From positions 2,548,420 through 2,612,419 of the forward strand of contig NW_006498549.1 in NCBI RefSeq assembly GCF_000471905.2: a stretch of 64,000 nucleotides of DNA, in the 5' to 3' direction. Position 1 is the stretch's first letter; every line of letters starts with the position of its first letter. The position numbers were made by a program, and so were the translations under genes. Of this stretch, positions 1 to 10,540 are shown in pieces. A model generated the notes under the pieces. The model worked only from the letters and a program-made list of their open reading frames with translations, was not told where the DNA came from and made no database searches. The stretch is from Amborella trichopoda (taxonomy: Eukaryota > Streptophyta > Magnoliopsida > Amborellales > Amborellaceae).

Positions 1-803
1 AGCTCGCAGTTATCACCTTTGGAGTCTCAGGAGGCACCATAGAAGCTCTCTCTACAGCAGCTGTAGCTTCATGCTCCACCTTCTTCTTATCTTTGATGGA
101 TTGAATAACGACTGTCAGAGGAACCTCAAATGAGAAGCATATATCATCCATCATCGTTTCATACTTTTTATCCTCCTCAGCATCGTCCCCTCCCAAATAA
201 GGTTGATTGTTCAAATCCTCCTTAGTAACCTCATTAAGCTGAAAAGGATTGACAACCACAAGAACAAGTTCCTCAGCTATCCCTCCACCTACACTCCATG
301 GCCATCCCCATATTCCAGACCATCGTCAACCATAGCATGCAATGGATCCTCAACTATCATTTCGTCTCCATCAATGCCAAGGCCCTCCACCTTACCATGA
401 TTGTCAACCACAGCAGGTGGCATGAATGCATCATTGACAAATTGAAGGAGTAAACCATCTTCTTGAGGAATCACATTGAGTGGTGGCACAAATTCTGCTT
501 GAACCATAGCCAAATCATCCCCAATGGACCTTGAGGATCATCTGCAAAATTGTCAAAAGCCTCAGCCCCAACAATGTTCTCGTGCTCTTGCTCCTCATGA
601 GCTTCATCCACCAAAACCATCGCCAAAGGATTTATGGGCTCCCTCACCACAGGATGAGATACTGACCTCTTTTTGGAAGCCAAATGGAAGGGGAGGAACC
701 TCATCTTTGAATGAGCAAGCAAAAGAAAGAGCACCCACAACACAATGGTAATTTTTCTTTGGAGGAATAGGAGAAGAGGCCACTGGGTTGGAAACCTTAC
801 CAA
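1..803 (-). pseudogene. Unrecognised degenerate coding-like region
   Basis: Read on the minus strand, this stretch has protein-like, acidic, non-repetitive translation in overlapping frames (for example 513 to 289 and 803 to 471), and the open character continues leftward off the window edge below position 200. The two main open segments overlap and are joined only by a frame change, so this is a broken gene or transposon ORF rather than an intact one. I do not recognise a domain. No zinc knuckle, RT or integrase motif is visible. Its position beside an L1-type LINE relic suggests a transposon protein, but the LINE is on the opposite strand, so the two need not belong together. That part is inference. 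Confidence 0.3.
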
Positions 804-820
804 CCTTGTAAAACCTACCT

Positions 821-845
821 CCCCCCCCCCCCAAAAAAAAAAAAA
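821..845. repeat. C12/A13 homopolymer junction
   Basis: Twelve C are followed directly by thirteen A. The tract breaks the frames of the neighbouring minus-strand coding-like region. From 846 to about 1130 there is a short continuation of that protein-like minus strand. From 1131 to 1620 I see only AT-rich sequence with decayed LINE-like reading on the + strand and no supportable gene. Confidence 0.6.
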
Positions 846-1620
846 CTTCCATATCCAATGGGATATGCCATCTGGTCAGTGAAATTGATGGGTTTCTACA
901 CATCAACAGTTACCAAGGCCATGCCACTGACACGTGACGACGATATCCCCATCTTGAAATTGATGGATTTCTCCTTCCCATTGCAAACCAAACCTGATGC
1001 CTAGTTGCACCCGAAGGACCATCCTCAACCAAAAAGGAAGGTGAAGAATCAATAATAGGTAACTTACCCAATGCCTTCGAGGGCTTAAGAGGCAAAAGAT
1101 GGCAAAAAATATTGCTAGGAAAACAGCCCACCTGATCCTAAATATTTTAAAATTTCAAATTTTTTAAACCCCTAGCAGTACCACGTGCTCCCCTCACCCA
1201 CAAATTTTCATTTACGATTGCTAAGCGTTTGAGATACAAGACCCACGCCATGAGTGACCTGCAAATTCTTTTTTTTTCCTACTTATAGGTGGGCTAAGCC
1301 CTGTGCTTAGAAATTTCCTTAGTCAAACTACTGCACATTTGTAGTCTTCGACTGGTAAGGTGCTTTGGAGAATTATAGAATCAACCATATTGCTGGAAAT
1401 GTGGGCACAAAGGAATGGGAGATCTTACGAAGGTAGATGTTTGAGATTTGGAAAGATTGAAAAGTTGCACAAGGAAAGAGGTGGTGGATTGTGTTGCAAT
1501 CACTAGCGATTGCTAGGGTTTCAAGGTTGCATCTATCATATACATTAAATAAATTAACTAAGATTAATATTGTGAAAGTGCATATAAACCAAAGATTGAT
1601 TTATATCTAATAATGTAGTT

Positions 1621-1964
1621 GTTATGTTGAACTTTGATGGGAGTTCATTGGGGAAACTGAAACATGGTGGAATTAGGGGGGTTGGTTAGAATCATATTGA
1701 TATTATTTTACTCACATTCTCAAGGTTAGCAAGTGTGATTACAACTGAGGGGACAGATATGATAGCCATTGTACAAGAGTTGTTAGAGAATAGCCAATAT
1801 GAGGTGATAGTGGAAGGAGATTCTTTAAATGTTATATAGTGGTGCTTAGGTCATCTTAGGTCATCATGAGATTGACTATTTATGTGATGGTAAGAACATT
1901 GATTTTGCTCATGCTTATGGAGAGCCCAATCAATTGGCTAATATGTTGGTAAGACAAGGTTCTA
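1621..1964 (+). mobile_element. L1-type LINE, 3' RNase H domain relic (5' part)
   Basis: The + strand translation starts VMLNFDGSS and continues through segments resembling DMIAIVQELL, EGDSLNVI and NQLANMLVRQGS. This is the layout of the RNase H-like (RVT_3) domain at the 3' end of plant L1 LINEs: the first acidic residue in LNFDGS, the next in EGDS, and a terminal N/D-A-N-MLxRQG helix. Stops and frame changes (for example after NVI) show that it is dead. The reading stops exactly at 1964, where a solo LTR begins, and resumes after 4092. Confidence 0.65.
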
Positions 1965-4087
1965 TGTCACGGCCCAAGAATTTACAATACTGATATTCCT
2001 GAGATGTGACAGTCAAAACATATAAAAATATCTTTTTAAGACAAATTTACAATGACGAATTCTTACAAAGTAACAAAAAAAAGTTTAAGCACAACTACAA
2101 TATCTTCCAGAGTTGATTCTGACGAGCACTCAAAATGAAACAGCAGTTATCCTGAAAAAAATGTTTACCATAATTTGATGAGTTTGGTTACTCAGTAAGT
2201 GATCATCATAATCCTAAACATAATCATGGTTGAAAGATATCAATATATTCAAAAAGGAGATCTATTAACAGAAATGCATCAACAGTTTCATTTTAAAAAA
2301 TGCATAATTAAGTATAATTAGAATAATTGAAATGCGTATAACATTTTAACATCAGTACATAATTCAAAAGATTTCACAAAATACCCTACTGGCATCCCAA
2401 GTAGGTCACCTATATACCCCATCAGCGTCCTGATGGATCCACTTAATCCCTATCGGCGTCCCAGATAGGTCCACTTAATCCCTGCAGGTCCACTTATACC
2501 TTACCGTCGTATCGGATGAGTCCACTTAATCCCTACCGGCGTACCGGATAGGTCCACTTAAACCTCACCGGCGAACCAGATGAGTCCACTTGTATACTTA
2601 AAGTATTTCTAAATCTTTTTAAACATTCGAAAGCAGCAATATCATGTACTCAACATATCACTGAAATTATTAATATGAATTTCACTGAAACCATTAATAA
2701 CAGTCACTTTCAATAACATTTCGAAAATAAGCAGTCAAATATTTTGGGCTCAAATTTAGAAAGGTAGCAGTTCGTAAAGACATTCTAGCATAATTGCTAA
2801 TCTAATATGTATATAAAAACTCTTATAGAAATTCAAGAATACGGAATTATCACAATTTATGCGATGTCAATTGGCAAATAAACATTTCACAGACAATGTT
2901 GTAATACGGCAGTCATTTGCACATGAAATTTACAATGTCTAAATATTCAAAAACAGTAGAAAGAAATCTCACAATTTTACTAAAAGCAGAAATATCACAT
3001 TTATTTCTAATAATTTTACAGTATCTAAAATTTTCTAACAAGAGACAAGAAAAATAAATAAATTTATTTCTAAGAATTTACAACATTTAAAATTTCTAAC
3101 ATAGATAAAATATCACAATTTTATTAAAGAGATTATTTTTCGAGACAATGAGGTCACTTACAGTTGCTAATCAGATTTGATTCATCGGAACCATATATAG
3201 GTCTGGACCTTCAAAATGGTTTAAGAGATTCAAGGTTTAGAGTTCCTAAGCTTTACTTTGTACTGTTACTGCTCTAGCCTTTTTATTTTCTTTGGAGGAA
3301 CTGACCCTTGTCGGATGGTCAAGCCCCTTGAAATTGCCGACTACATGGCAGAAGTAAAATTTATATAAGCGAAGAAAGACCTCATTACTAGGCTGTTAAA
3401 AAGGGATGGTCGGAGAAGGACTACTCCAAGAGAAACATCAAAGCGTGCTTTCCTGTTATCCTCAGAACTCATACGTATATAAGGGATATAAGGGAGAACA
3501 CTTTTTTTTTTCTAATGATTTACAATATTTAACATTCCTAACAGTAAATAAAATTTTACAATTTTACTAAAATTTTATTTTTTTTATTTTATTTTTTTTC
3601 AAAATAATGATGTCGCTTGCGCATAAAATTTATCGCTCCTAAAATTCATGATAGTAAGCAGAAGTAATTATTTCATTTCATTTTTAAAAAGAACGGATTA
3701 TTTTTCAAGATAATGAAGTCTCTTACCTATAAATATTTGAGAGGGGGCTTCCGATAAAAATTTGGCTAGAGAGAGGAGCTCATTATGTTTGTAAGAGGGA
3801 GAGCGAGAGTGGAGTTCTGTAAGGTGACGCCTTGCCCTTCACCCTACTTAAATCTTTTAAAACGCCTCCACCTCATGTATGAGGTGTAGCATAAATGTCC
3901 GCCTTTAATACATGAAAACCACCTCCACTAAAGGACATGGCAATGCAACAAAGCTTAAACCAAATGAAGGTAAAAGCTTTTGAAAGTAGTGATGGTCCCT
4001 AAGGACCATCATGCTCATATGGACCATCACTTACTAAAAGTTTCTTCTTTTTTTTTCTTTTTTTTTAAAAATTTTAGGATTATTACA
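1965..4087. mobile_element. Solo LTR (Ty3/gypsy-like) inserted in the LINE
   Basis: The unit begins TGTCACGGCCC and ends GATTATTACA, the usual TG...CA termini. The five bases before it (TTCTA) and after it (CTCTA) agree at four of five positions, which fits a target-site duplication with one later change. LINE RNase H reading resumes immediately after the right copy, which independently confirms an insertion. No gag, PBS or polypurine tract is present, so this is a solo LTR left by recombination. Within it, 2385-2592 carries a run of palindromic modules, described separately. The rest is AT-rich without ORFs. Orientation is uncertain because both strands start with TG. Confidence 0.7.
2385..2592. 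repeat. Array of ~33-bp palindromic modules inside the solo LTR
   Basis: Six modules share the frame TCCACTTAATCCC...GG, and each is built around a short inverted repeat. Perfect stems are CCTACT/AGTAGG (2385-2390 with 2400-2405), CCATCAG/CTGATGG (2419-2425 with 2430-2436) and CCTATC/GATAGG (2449-2454 with 2464-2469). Three further modules at about 2499-2520, 2532-2551 and 2563-2584 have five of six pairs. Loops are 4 to 9 bases with a common GGCGT-like core. The stems differ between modules but stay paired. Confidence 0.65.
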
Positions 4088-4145
4088 CTCTATGGGCTAT
4101 ATTCTGAATTGCAGACTTGGTTATCTTTTTTATAGTTTGGTTGAT

Positions 4146-4147
<2 letters not shown>
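4088..4147 (+). mobile_element. L1-type LINE relic, continuation after the LTR
   Basis: After the solo LTR the + strand continues the LINE RNase H reading (SMGYILNCRLGYLFYS-like) for about 55 bases. It then runs into an (AT)n tract, probably the decayed 3' tail. This continuation is what shows the LTR to be a later insertion. Confidence 0.5.

Positions 4148-4178
<31 letters not shown>
4148..4178. repeat. (AT)n microsatellite
   Basis: About 31 bases of alternating T and A lie at the junction between the LINE tail and the left arm of the large inverted structure. Confidence 0.9.
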
Positions 4179-4182
<4 letters not shown>

Positions 4183-5318
4183 CCTAGGGGTCAGGTTTCA
4201 ACTTAAATGGACATTTCGGGACATAGTTATGGGAGAAACATTAAAAGGGGGTAAGTCGCACGCTATTCCCGTGCAGCCTCCCTGCACCAATCTCTATTTA
4301 AGCAGACTGGTTTGCACAGTCACGAGCATCAACTTCATAGATTCATATCTCACTCGTTATGAGTTGGGTCGTGCTCAAATTTTACTTGCATGTTCATCTC
4401 GTCAAGACGAGTGTTTTTATATGTGGCACGCCTTGTGACAATGCCCGAGCAGGGAGAAAAATTAGAGAGAAGTTGGCGATTCGTGAAGACAGTTGCAGAA
4501 AAATCAGCAGTAGCACGACTCACTCGAGTGGCCATATCACGGCGCCCGCATACCCGATCGACGCAAAACCAGTTGCATTACGTGCGTAAGGTTGAGGGCT
4601 ATGACGGATCTGAACCCAGCGTATGATGTACAATTGGATTCGACACACAAAGGAGTCAAAGTTGCTACAGATTCTGGCCATCGGATTTTAAGATCCGGCC
4701 AAAAACCCTAGATGGAAAAATCTTCGTGCGGGCACGAAATCAAGCTACGTTTATTGCAACACGATTGTGATGGCATGCTCAGTGCAATTCAGCAAAGAAA
4801 ACACGAAAAAAAATCAAGGAACTAGCGCACTATCAATCGGAAGTTTCCAATATTCATACAAATTTCAAGTTGTGTGATCATGGCCTAAAAACGAGATCCG
4901 TGGCTCAAAGTTTGTATAAAATCAATCGTCATGCCGAGCCCAACAAGAAAGCAATCATCTTTCAGTCAAACGAGCGTCAGAGCAACCTGAATCATCCATG
5001 AAAGATCACACACGTTCTAGAGAAGCAGCAGGGACTGTTTCGAAATTTCACGTATTGTTGGGCAGGGGCAAAACCATCATTTTGCACCCATTTTTAGATT
5101 TTTTTAATTCAAATAAATTGTAATTATTATCAATTAGGCTAGATTTTGAGCATCCACCCATGTTTTGGGCCCAATTCGATAAATACATACTAAACTTAAT
5201 TGTAAAATGCTTCCCTCAGTTTTCGATCTCATGAATAAAATTTGAGAGTTTTACATTAAAATTATGGATACATCTTGGAGAGAGAGATGAGAGAGAAAAG
5301 AAAGTCTGATACCATTCG

Positions 5319-7080
5319 GTGAAGGTAACTTTCTCTCTCCTCCTCTCTTCTCTCTCTTTCTCTCTCCTACTCTCTTCTCTCTTTCTCTCTCCTCCTCTTC
5401 TTTCTTTCTCTCTTTTTTTCTCTCTATCTCTCTCCTCTCTGCCTCAAACATGCATGACAGTAATCATCATCACGTGTGTCTCTCACTCTTTCTCTCTCCT
5501 CCTCTCTTCTTCTCTCTATCTCTCTCCTCTTCTTCTTCTCTATCTTTCTCTCTCTTCCTCTTTCTCTTCACTCAACATGCACGATAGTGGGCCATCGTCG
5601 TGCATGTCTTTCATCCCCTTCTTTCTTCTTTTTTTCTGCTTCCTTTCCTTACTCATCCCCCTTTTTTCCTAATCCTTCCTCTCTCTTTCTTAATCTTCTT
5701 TCTTCACTTTCCTTCTCTCTCTTCTTTCCTTCCTTTATCTTTCCTCTCGTACCTAATCTCTCTCTTCTTTCTTTCTCCCTATTATTTCCTTTCTCTCTCT
5801 TCTCCATTCATGCACGGCGGAGCCTATCGACGGGCATGATGTTCTCCTTCTCTTGGAGCATTCACAATGAGCCGGGTCTTAATCCGAGTAGCAGACCGGG
5901 CCTTTGTCCAAGTTCCTCTTACCTCATGTCACACACGGCGATGCACATCGCTGTGCACGACATTCCTTTTCCTAAACTCTAACAAGGATATTGGACCGGG
6001 CCCTCTCCCCAGTGGCGGGCTGGGTCGTGTCCAGGTTCCTCTCGACACGTACGGCGATGCTTATCGCTACGGGTGTCTTTTTCTTCTCCTCTCTCTCTTG
6101 TCTTTATTTTCTATCGTGGACGGTAGAACCCCATCGTTGTCCATGCTTTCTTCCCTCTCCTCTTTCCTCTGTCATGAACGGTGGAATCCCATCGTCATTC
6201 ATGCTTTCTTTTCTTCTTCTCTCTCCTCAGTCATGAGCGACAGAACCTCATCGTCGTCTATGCTTTCTTCTTTTTTCTCTCTCCTCTATCATGGATGTCG
6301 AGATCCATCGTTGTCCATGTTCTTTTTCTCTCTCCCTTTCCTGTCATGGACGACGGAACCCTACCTCCGTCCATGTTTCTTTCTTTCTTCTTTCTTCCAT
6401 GTTTCTTTCTTTCTTCTTTCTTCTTTCTCCTCGTTCATGGACGGCGGGACCTCATCGACATCCATGCTTCCTTCCGTTTCTCTCTCCTCTATCATGGACA
6501 GTGGAACCCCATCGCCGTCCATGTTTCTTTCTCCTTTCTTTTTCCTCTGCCATGGATGACGGAACCTCATCATCGTCCATGCTTCCTTCCTTTTCTCTCT
6601 CCTCTCTTATGGATGGCAGAACCCGATCGCCATCCATGTTTCTTTCTCCTTTCTTTTTCCTCTGCCATGGACGGAGAAACCTCATCACCGTCCATGTTTA
6701 TCTTCCTTCATCTCTCTTCTCCCTTCTCTCTTCTTCGTCTCCCTCCTCTCTCTTCTTTTTCTCTCCTCTTCCCTCTCCCTCTCCTCTCCTCTCCTTCCCT
6801 CTCCTTTTCTTCTTTTTTCTTCTCTTCTCTTCCTTTCTTCTTCTTCTCTCCTCTCTCCTTTCTCCTCTTCTCTTCTTTTCTTCTTCTTCTCCTCTCTTCT
6901 CCTCACTTCTATTCCCTTTTTCTCTTCTTATTCCCTCTTTTATGTCTTCTCTCTTAATCTCTCATCTTGTCTCTTTTCTCTTCTCTTCTTCTTTTCCTCT
7001 TCTTTCTCTTTCATTCTTCTCTCTTATCTCTCCTCCCTTTCTCTTCTCTTTTCTTCTCTTTCTCTCTTTTTCTCTCATTT
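5319..7080. repeat. Polypyrimidine low-complexity tract
   Basis: CT-rich sequence (mainly CTCTC, TTCTT and TTTCC runs) occupies about 1.7 kb and is broken only by the palindromic modules. Long open frames appear in all three + frames and encode Ser/Leu/Phe-rich strings. These follow from composition and are not genes. The right arm has the same tract as polypurine (25290-26580). Confidence 0.85.
6116..6696. repeat. Array of ten ~58-bp hairpin modules
   Basis: Ten modules with starts near 6116, 6173, 6232, 6290, 6344, 6436, 6494, 6551, 6608 and 6666 are separated by pyrimidine spacers. Each has the form CATGGACGx...xCGTCCATG. Perfect stems include CATGGACGG/CCGTCCATG (6666-6674 with 6688-6696) and ATGGATGGC/GCCATCCAT (6609-6617 with 6629-6637). 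At 6173-6178 with 6198-6203 the stem is CATGAA/TTCATG. Single palindromes of similar type lie upstream, for example ACATGCACGA/TCGTGCATGT near 5574-5604 and GCGATG/CATCGC near 5937-5951. Confidence 0.75.
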
Positions 7081-7733
7081 GACCAAGGGAGACTAAGTAT
7101 AACACTACCATGATAGTCTAGTCATCGAGCAGTATTACCTCCGTACTGGTTTGAGTTACCGTGCCCGTCTTACAGCTACGACAGGCTAGCCATTATGTCA
7201 AGCTGGTTGGTGTTGGTCTTATCGTCGAGTAGTATTGTCGTCGTGCCGGTCTGAGTTACCATGCCCGTCTTACTACCACGTCAGGTCAGTCAGCGTACTG
7301 GTGTAGCTACTATGTCAATATAGCCACTAGGTCAAATCACTCTTTCTTCTCTTTTATCCTCTCTATTCTATTTCTCCCTTTTCTTATCACCACAATCTTC
7401 ATCTTATTCCTTCCCTTTCTTCTTTCGAATGTGCATGCCTATGTGCATTCGCCCAAAGACAAGGTGGGGCCCCTTGACCCACTTGTCTTGTAAAATTAAC
7501 CAGGTATGTGATCACAGAAATACGAGAGTACAAGTCAAGAGAGGCAATTTCAATTCAGTTGAAGGACTAGGGGGACTTTCCGTCATGATCTAAGAGGGCG
7601 CCCACACAAGTCAGCCCAAGTGAGTCACGGACCCAGGTGAGGTGTGTCTCGCCTCACATCAAATTCCTCTCTCATTGGTTGGGGTATCTGCCTTAGTTTA
7701 TTAACAAGGTTCCCAATAGAGCGGTCTCAAGTC

Positions 7734-7760
7734 TCGGGTTTTCCTTGAAACCCGAGACAC
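7734..7760. repeat. Stem-loop in the LTR leader
   Basis: TCTCGGGTTT and AAACCCGAGA form a perfect 10-bp stem around a short loop, followed by a second small stem AGGTC/GACCT. The equivalent part of the right arm (24640-24700) has instead a direct duplication of a CTCTTGAGAATCTTG block. Confidence 0.6.
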
Positions 7761-7802
7761 ATGCCACCAGGTCAACTCGACCTGGGGGTGAGATCGAGGC
7801 AT

Positions 7803-7807
<5 letters not shown>

Positions 7808-7847
<40 letters not shown>
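7808..7847. repeat. (AT)n microsatellite
   Basis: Forty bases of alternating T and A mark the point where the + oriented leader ends and the minus-strand gypsy integrase relic starts. Confidence 0.9.
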
Positions 7848-7849
<2 letters not shown>

Positions 7850-8408
7850 CTACACTTGAACAATTTTCAGCCCTAACAGTTTCCTTTCGTCGACTTCTTC
7901 CCAACACACTGGTGAGCAGCATTTTCTCCCATACTGGGCCTCAAAAGGTGCCATTTGAATACTGGCTTGAAAACTATTGTTATATGCAAATTCTATTAAA
8001 GGTAAGTGGTCGTCTTAGTTTCCTTTAAAGTATGTAACACAAGTCCTCAACATATCTTATAAGGTCTGAATGGTCCTTTTTTACTGTCCATCAATCTAGG
8101 GATGAAAAACAGTATTAAAAGTGAGTCTTGTCCCCAAAGCTGATTGCAGACTGTTCCAAAACCTTGAAGTAAATCTAAAGACCCTGTCAAACATAATACT
8201 TACAGGTACACCATGCAGCCTTACTACTTCCTTGACATACAGCTGAGCCATTTTGTCTAAGGTATAGGTAGTGTGGACCAGTAAGAAATGTGCAACCTTA
8301 ATTAATCAATCCACAATAACCCAAACACTATCATGTCTGGCGCTTGATCTTGGCAAACTGGATACAAAGTCCATAGTGATGTGCTCCCACTTCCATTAGG
8401 TCCAACTA
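7848..8408 (-). pseudogene. Ty3/gypsy integrase core relic
   Basis: Read on the minus strand from 8408 down, the sequence gives WKWEHITMDFV at its start. It continues through a DxxxKxAHF-like stretch, LYVKEVVRLHGVP, FHP.xDGQ and LIEFAYNNS, then QMAPFEAQYGRKC and SPVCW near 7900. This is the integrase catalytic core (first catalytic Asp in TMDF, Glu region degraded) of a plant Ty3/gypsy element. Several in-frame stops and at least two frameshifts are present. The N-terminal HHCC zinc domain is missing because the adjacent 8409-8930 segment is inverted, and the C-terminal part is cut off at the (AT)n tract. It belongs with the RT, protease and gag to the right. Confidence 0.8.
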
Positions 8409-8930
8409 TTTTCCAAGATTGACCTTTGGTCAGCTTATCATTTAGTTGCGAGTAAAATTACCCAATTCATGACTTAGAGCTCACAATTGTGGTCTTTACC
8501 TTGAAGGTTTGGAGACATTATCTCTATGGGGCATAGTTCAAGATATTTACAGATCATAAGAGCCTCAAGTATTTATTTTATTAGAAGGAGTTGAATATGA
8601 GGCAAAGGAGATGGAAGGACCTACTGAATGATTATGACTGCACCATCAATTACCAACCGGGCAAAATATAGTAGCTGACGCTTGAAGCCAAAAACCCTTG
8701 ATATCAGTAGCACATCTCATGGTTCGAGAGATGAAACTAATAGAAGATGCAGTGGAGTGGTGCCCGACACTACCCTTTAGTTCTAGATTAGGGATAATTG
8801 CGAGTATAAGAGTGGAACCTCAGCTCTTTCAATAGATCAAGGTAGCCCAAAAGACAGACCCCCAGCTTATGAAAATTATGGAAGACTTGAAGCAGGAAAG
8901 AAAGTCCAAGTATTTTCCAAGATTGACCTA
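8409..8930 (+). pseudogene. Ty3/gypsy RNase H segment, inverted relative to the element
   Basis: On the + strand this segment reads a typical Ty3/gypsy RNase H and connection: NYPxHDLEL, VWRHYLYG, IFTDHKSLKYLF, ELNMRQRRW, LLNDYDCTINYQPGK, then REMKLIEDAVEW and KTDPQLMKIMEDLKQ, with four or more stops. RT and integrase on both sides are on the minus strand, so this block is reversed. It begins and ends with the same string, TATTTTCCAAGATTGACCT (about 8407-8425 and 8913-8931), which matches in reverse complement the RT motif [10 protein letters not shown] coding site at about 9620-9645. At 8409 a few RT codons (KIDLWSAYH) precede the RNase H part. Confidence 0.8.
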
Positions 8931-10112
8931 TCTAGAGGCATAAACTATAACTTTCCCTTGCTGCATTAATACACACCCAAGTCCTTTATGGGAAGCATCA
9001 GTGTATACTACAAAGCCTTCATTTCCTTCTGGCAAAGTTCGGATTGGGGCTGTAGTCAATGTCCTCGTTAATTCTTGAAAACTCTTCTCACAATCATCTG
9101 ACCATATAAATTTTACTTCTTTCTGGGTCAGGCAAGTTAGGGGAAGTGCTATCTTTGAAAAACCTTCTACAAAACGCCTATAATATCCTGCTGAACCCAA
9201 AAAACTATGGACTTTTATCACATTTGTTGGTCTTCCCCTTGCAAGCATGGCTTCAATCTTACAAGGGTCAACTGTAACCCCATCCTTAGAAATAACATGT
9301 CCAAGGAAGGCCACGTTTGGAAGCCAAAACTCGCTCTTCCCTAGCTTAACATATAACTGCTCTGTCTTTAGAGTCTGGAGGACCATTCTTAAATGCCGCT
9401 CATGTTCTTCTCGGTTCCTTGAGTACACCAGGATGTCATCTGTAAAGACTACTACAAAATTATCCAGAAAGGGCTTAAAAACTCTGTTCATCAGATCCAT
9501 AAAAACAGCCGATGCATTAGTTAACACAAACGACATTTCTAAAAACTCGTAATGACCATAACGAGTCCTGAATGCAGTCTTAAGGATATCTTCTTTCTTA
9601 ACTCGCAACTGATGATAACCTGACCAAAGGTCAATCTTGGAAAATACTTGGGCCCAGAGTTGATCAAAAAGGTCATCAGTTCTAGCCAAGGGGTACTTAT
9701 TCTTTACAGTAACCAGGTTCAATTGTCGATAGTCTATACATAGCCTTAAAGACCTATATTTCTTTTTCACAAATAAGACAGGTGCACCTCAAGGCGACAC
9801 ACTAGGTCGAATGAAACCCTTTTCCAGTTGCTCTTGTAATTGTTCTTTCAACTCTTTCAGTTCAGCTGGGGCCATCCTATAAGGGGCTTTGGAGATGGGG
9901 ACAGTACCAGGAACCACATTTATCTTAAATTCTATATCCCTGACCGGAGGCAGAAAGGTTAACTCTTCAAAAAAGAACTTCGGATACTCCCACACCACTG
10001 ATATATCTTCTAACTTGGACCAGACATCCCGATTTTCTACTACATAAGCTAGATGCCCAATACATCTTTTAGCTAGCAACCGAGAAGCCCGAAGACCCGA
10101 AATGAAGTGCAA
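8931..10112 (-). pseudogene. Ty3/gypsy reverse transcriptase relic
   Basis: Two open segments (10112-9789 and 9770-8931) are separated by a stop within the SP-GAPVLF turn, where the family normally has Trp. The N-terminal part has the EFKINVVPGTVPISKAPYRM and LLEKGFIRPS-type pre-palm motifs. The second has [50 protein letters not shown] (the catalytic Asp pair is present, with T where I is usual), [19 protein letters not shown] and the start of RNase [16 protein letters not shown]. The reading breaks off after VIVYASR at the inverted segment. Apart from that break and the single stop this domain is well preserved, which suggests a moderately recent insertion. Confidence 0.9.
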
Positions 10113-10500
10113 AGGGGAGATATCACAATAAAGTTCAACCCAGGCTGGTTTGAACGTCTAAGGGTTACAATTTTATCGTGACAATTTACTGTAGCATGAT
10201 GCGTGGGCAACCAGTATATGCCCAAAATAACATCAAAGCCTTGGATGTCTAACAATATCAAATTAGTAAGTAACATGCACCCTTCAAGTAAAACTCCACA
10301 GTGTTTATAAACAGTATCAATTTCTATGGATTCCCCCATAGGTGTGCATACTACTAATGTCCAGTCAAGAAGTGAAGGTCTAGCATTCATGTGGCATGCA
10401 AAGTGAGGTGCAACAAAAGAGTGTGAAGATTCTAGATCAACCATAATTTTTGCTTTAATGCCACAAACGAAGAGCGTACCTCGGACAACTAAAGTTGAGG
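10113..10500 (-). pseudogene. Ty3/gypsy aspartic protease relic
   Basis: The minus strand reads a retropepsin-like domain with GIKAKIMVDLESSHSF, then GFDVILGIYWLPTHHATVNC toward its end. Family members have a DSG or DTG triad in the first motif. Here it is DLE, so the active site is lost by two base-level changes. The reading overlaps the upstream zinc-knuckle frame because of a 40-bp tandem duplication at 10461-10540. Confidence 0.8.
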
Positions 10501-10540
10501 CCACAGACGAAGAGCGTACCTCGGACAACTAAATTTGAGG
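10461..10540. repeat. 40-bp tandem duplication causing a frameshift
   Basis: Two 40-base copies (10461-10500 and 10501-10540) begin CCACAAACGAAGAGCG and CCACAGACGAAGAGCG. They differ at about two positions. Forty is not a multiple of three, so the duplication shifts the gag/zinc-knuckle frame against the protease frame. Confidence 0.85.

Larger units (their letters stand above)
4179..7806 (+). mobile_element. Left arm: + oriented LTR plus leader, Tat/Ogre-like
   Basis: This region is homologous, in reverse complement and in collinear order, to 24598-27779. Shared landmarks include the GGGAGAAACATTAAAAGGGG block (4230), the CTCGTC-aa-GACGAG palindrome (about 4397), the long polypyrimidine stretch, the ATGxACGxCGG hairpin modules, the CAGTATTGxCGTxGTGCCGGTCT blocks (7130-7260) and a leader ending GAGATCGAGGCATCTAA (about 7790). 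The right arm leads into gag of a Tat-type element, so by homology this arm is a 5' LTR and leader in + orientation. Its own coding region is missing: an (AT)n tract and a different, minus-strand element follow. The arms are clearly diverged, so the structure is old. Confidence 0.6.

Noticed and set aside
4229-4626. Several overlapping 60-78 codon + frames in the left arm
   Set aside because: They overlap in different frames within an LTR, and the homologous right arm does not preserve any of them.
5319-7082. Long open frames (up to 263 codons) in all + frames
   Set aside because: They are Ser/Leu/Phe strings from a CT-rich tract inside an LTR; several frames are open together and the mirrored tract at 25290-26580 behaves the same way.
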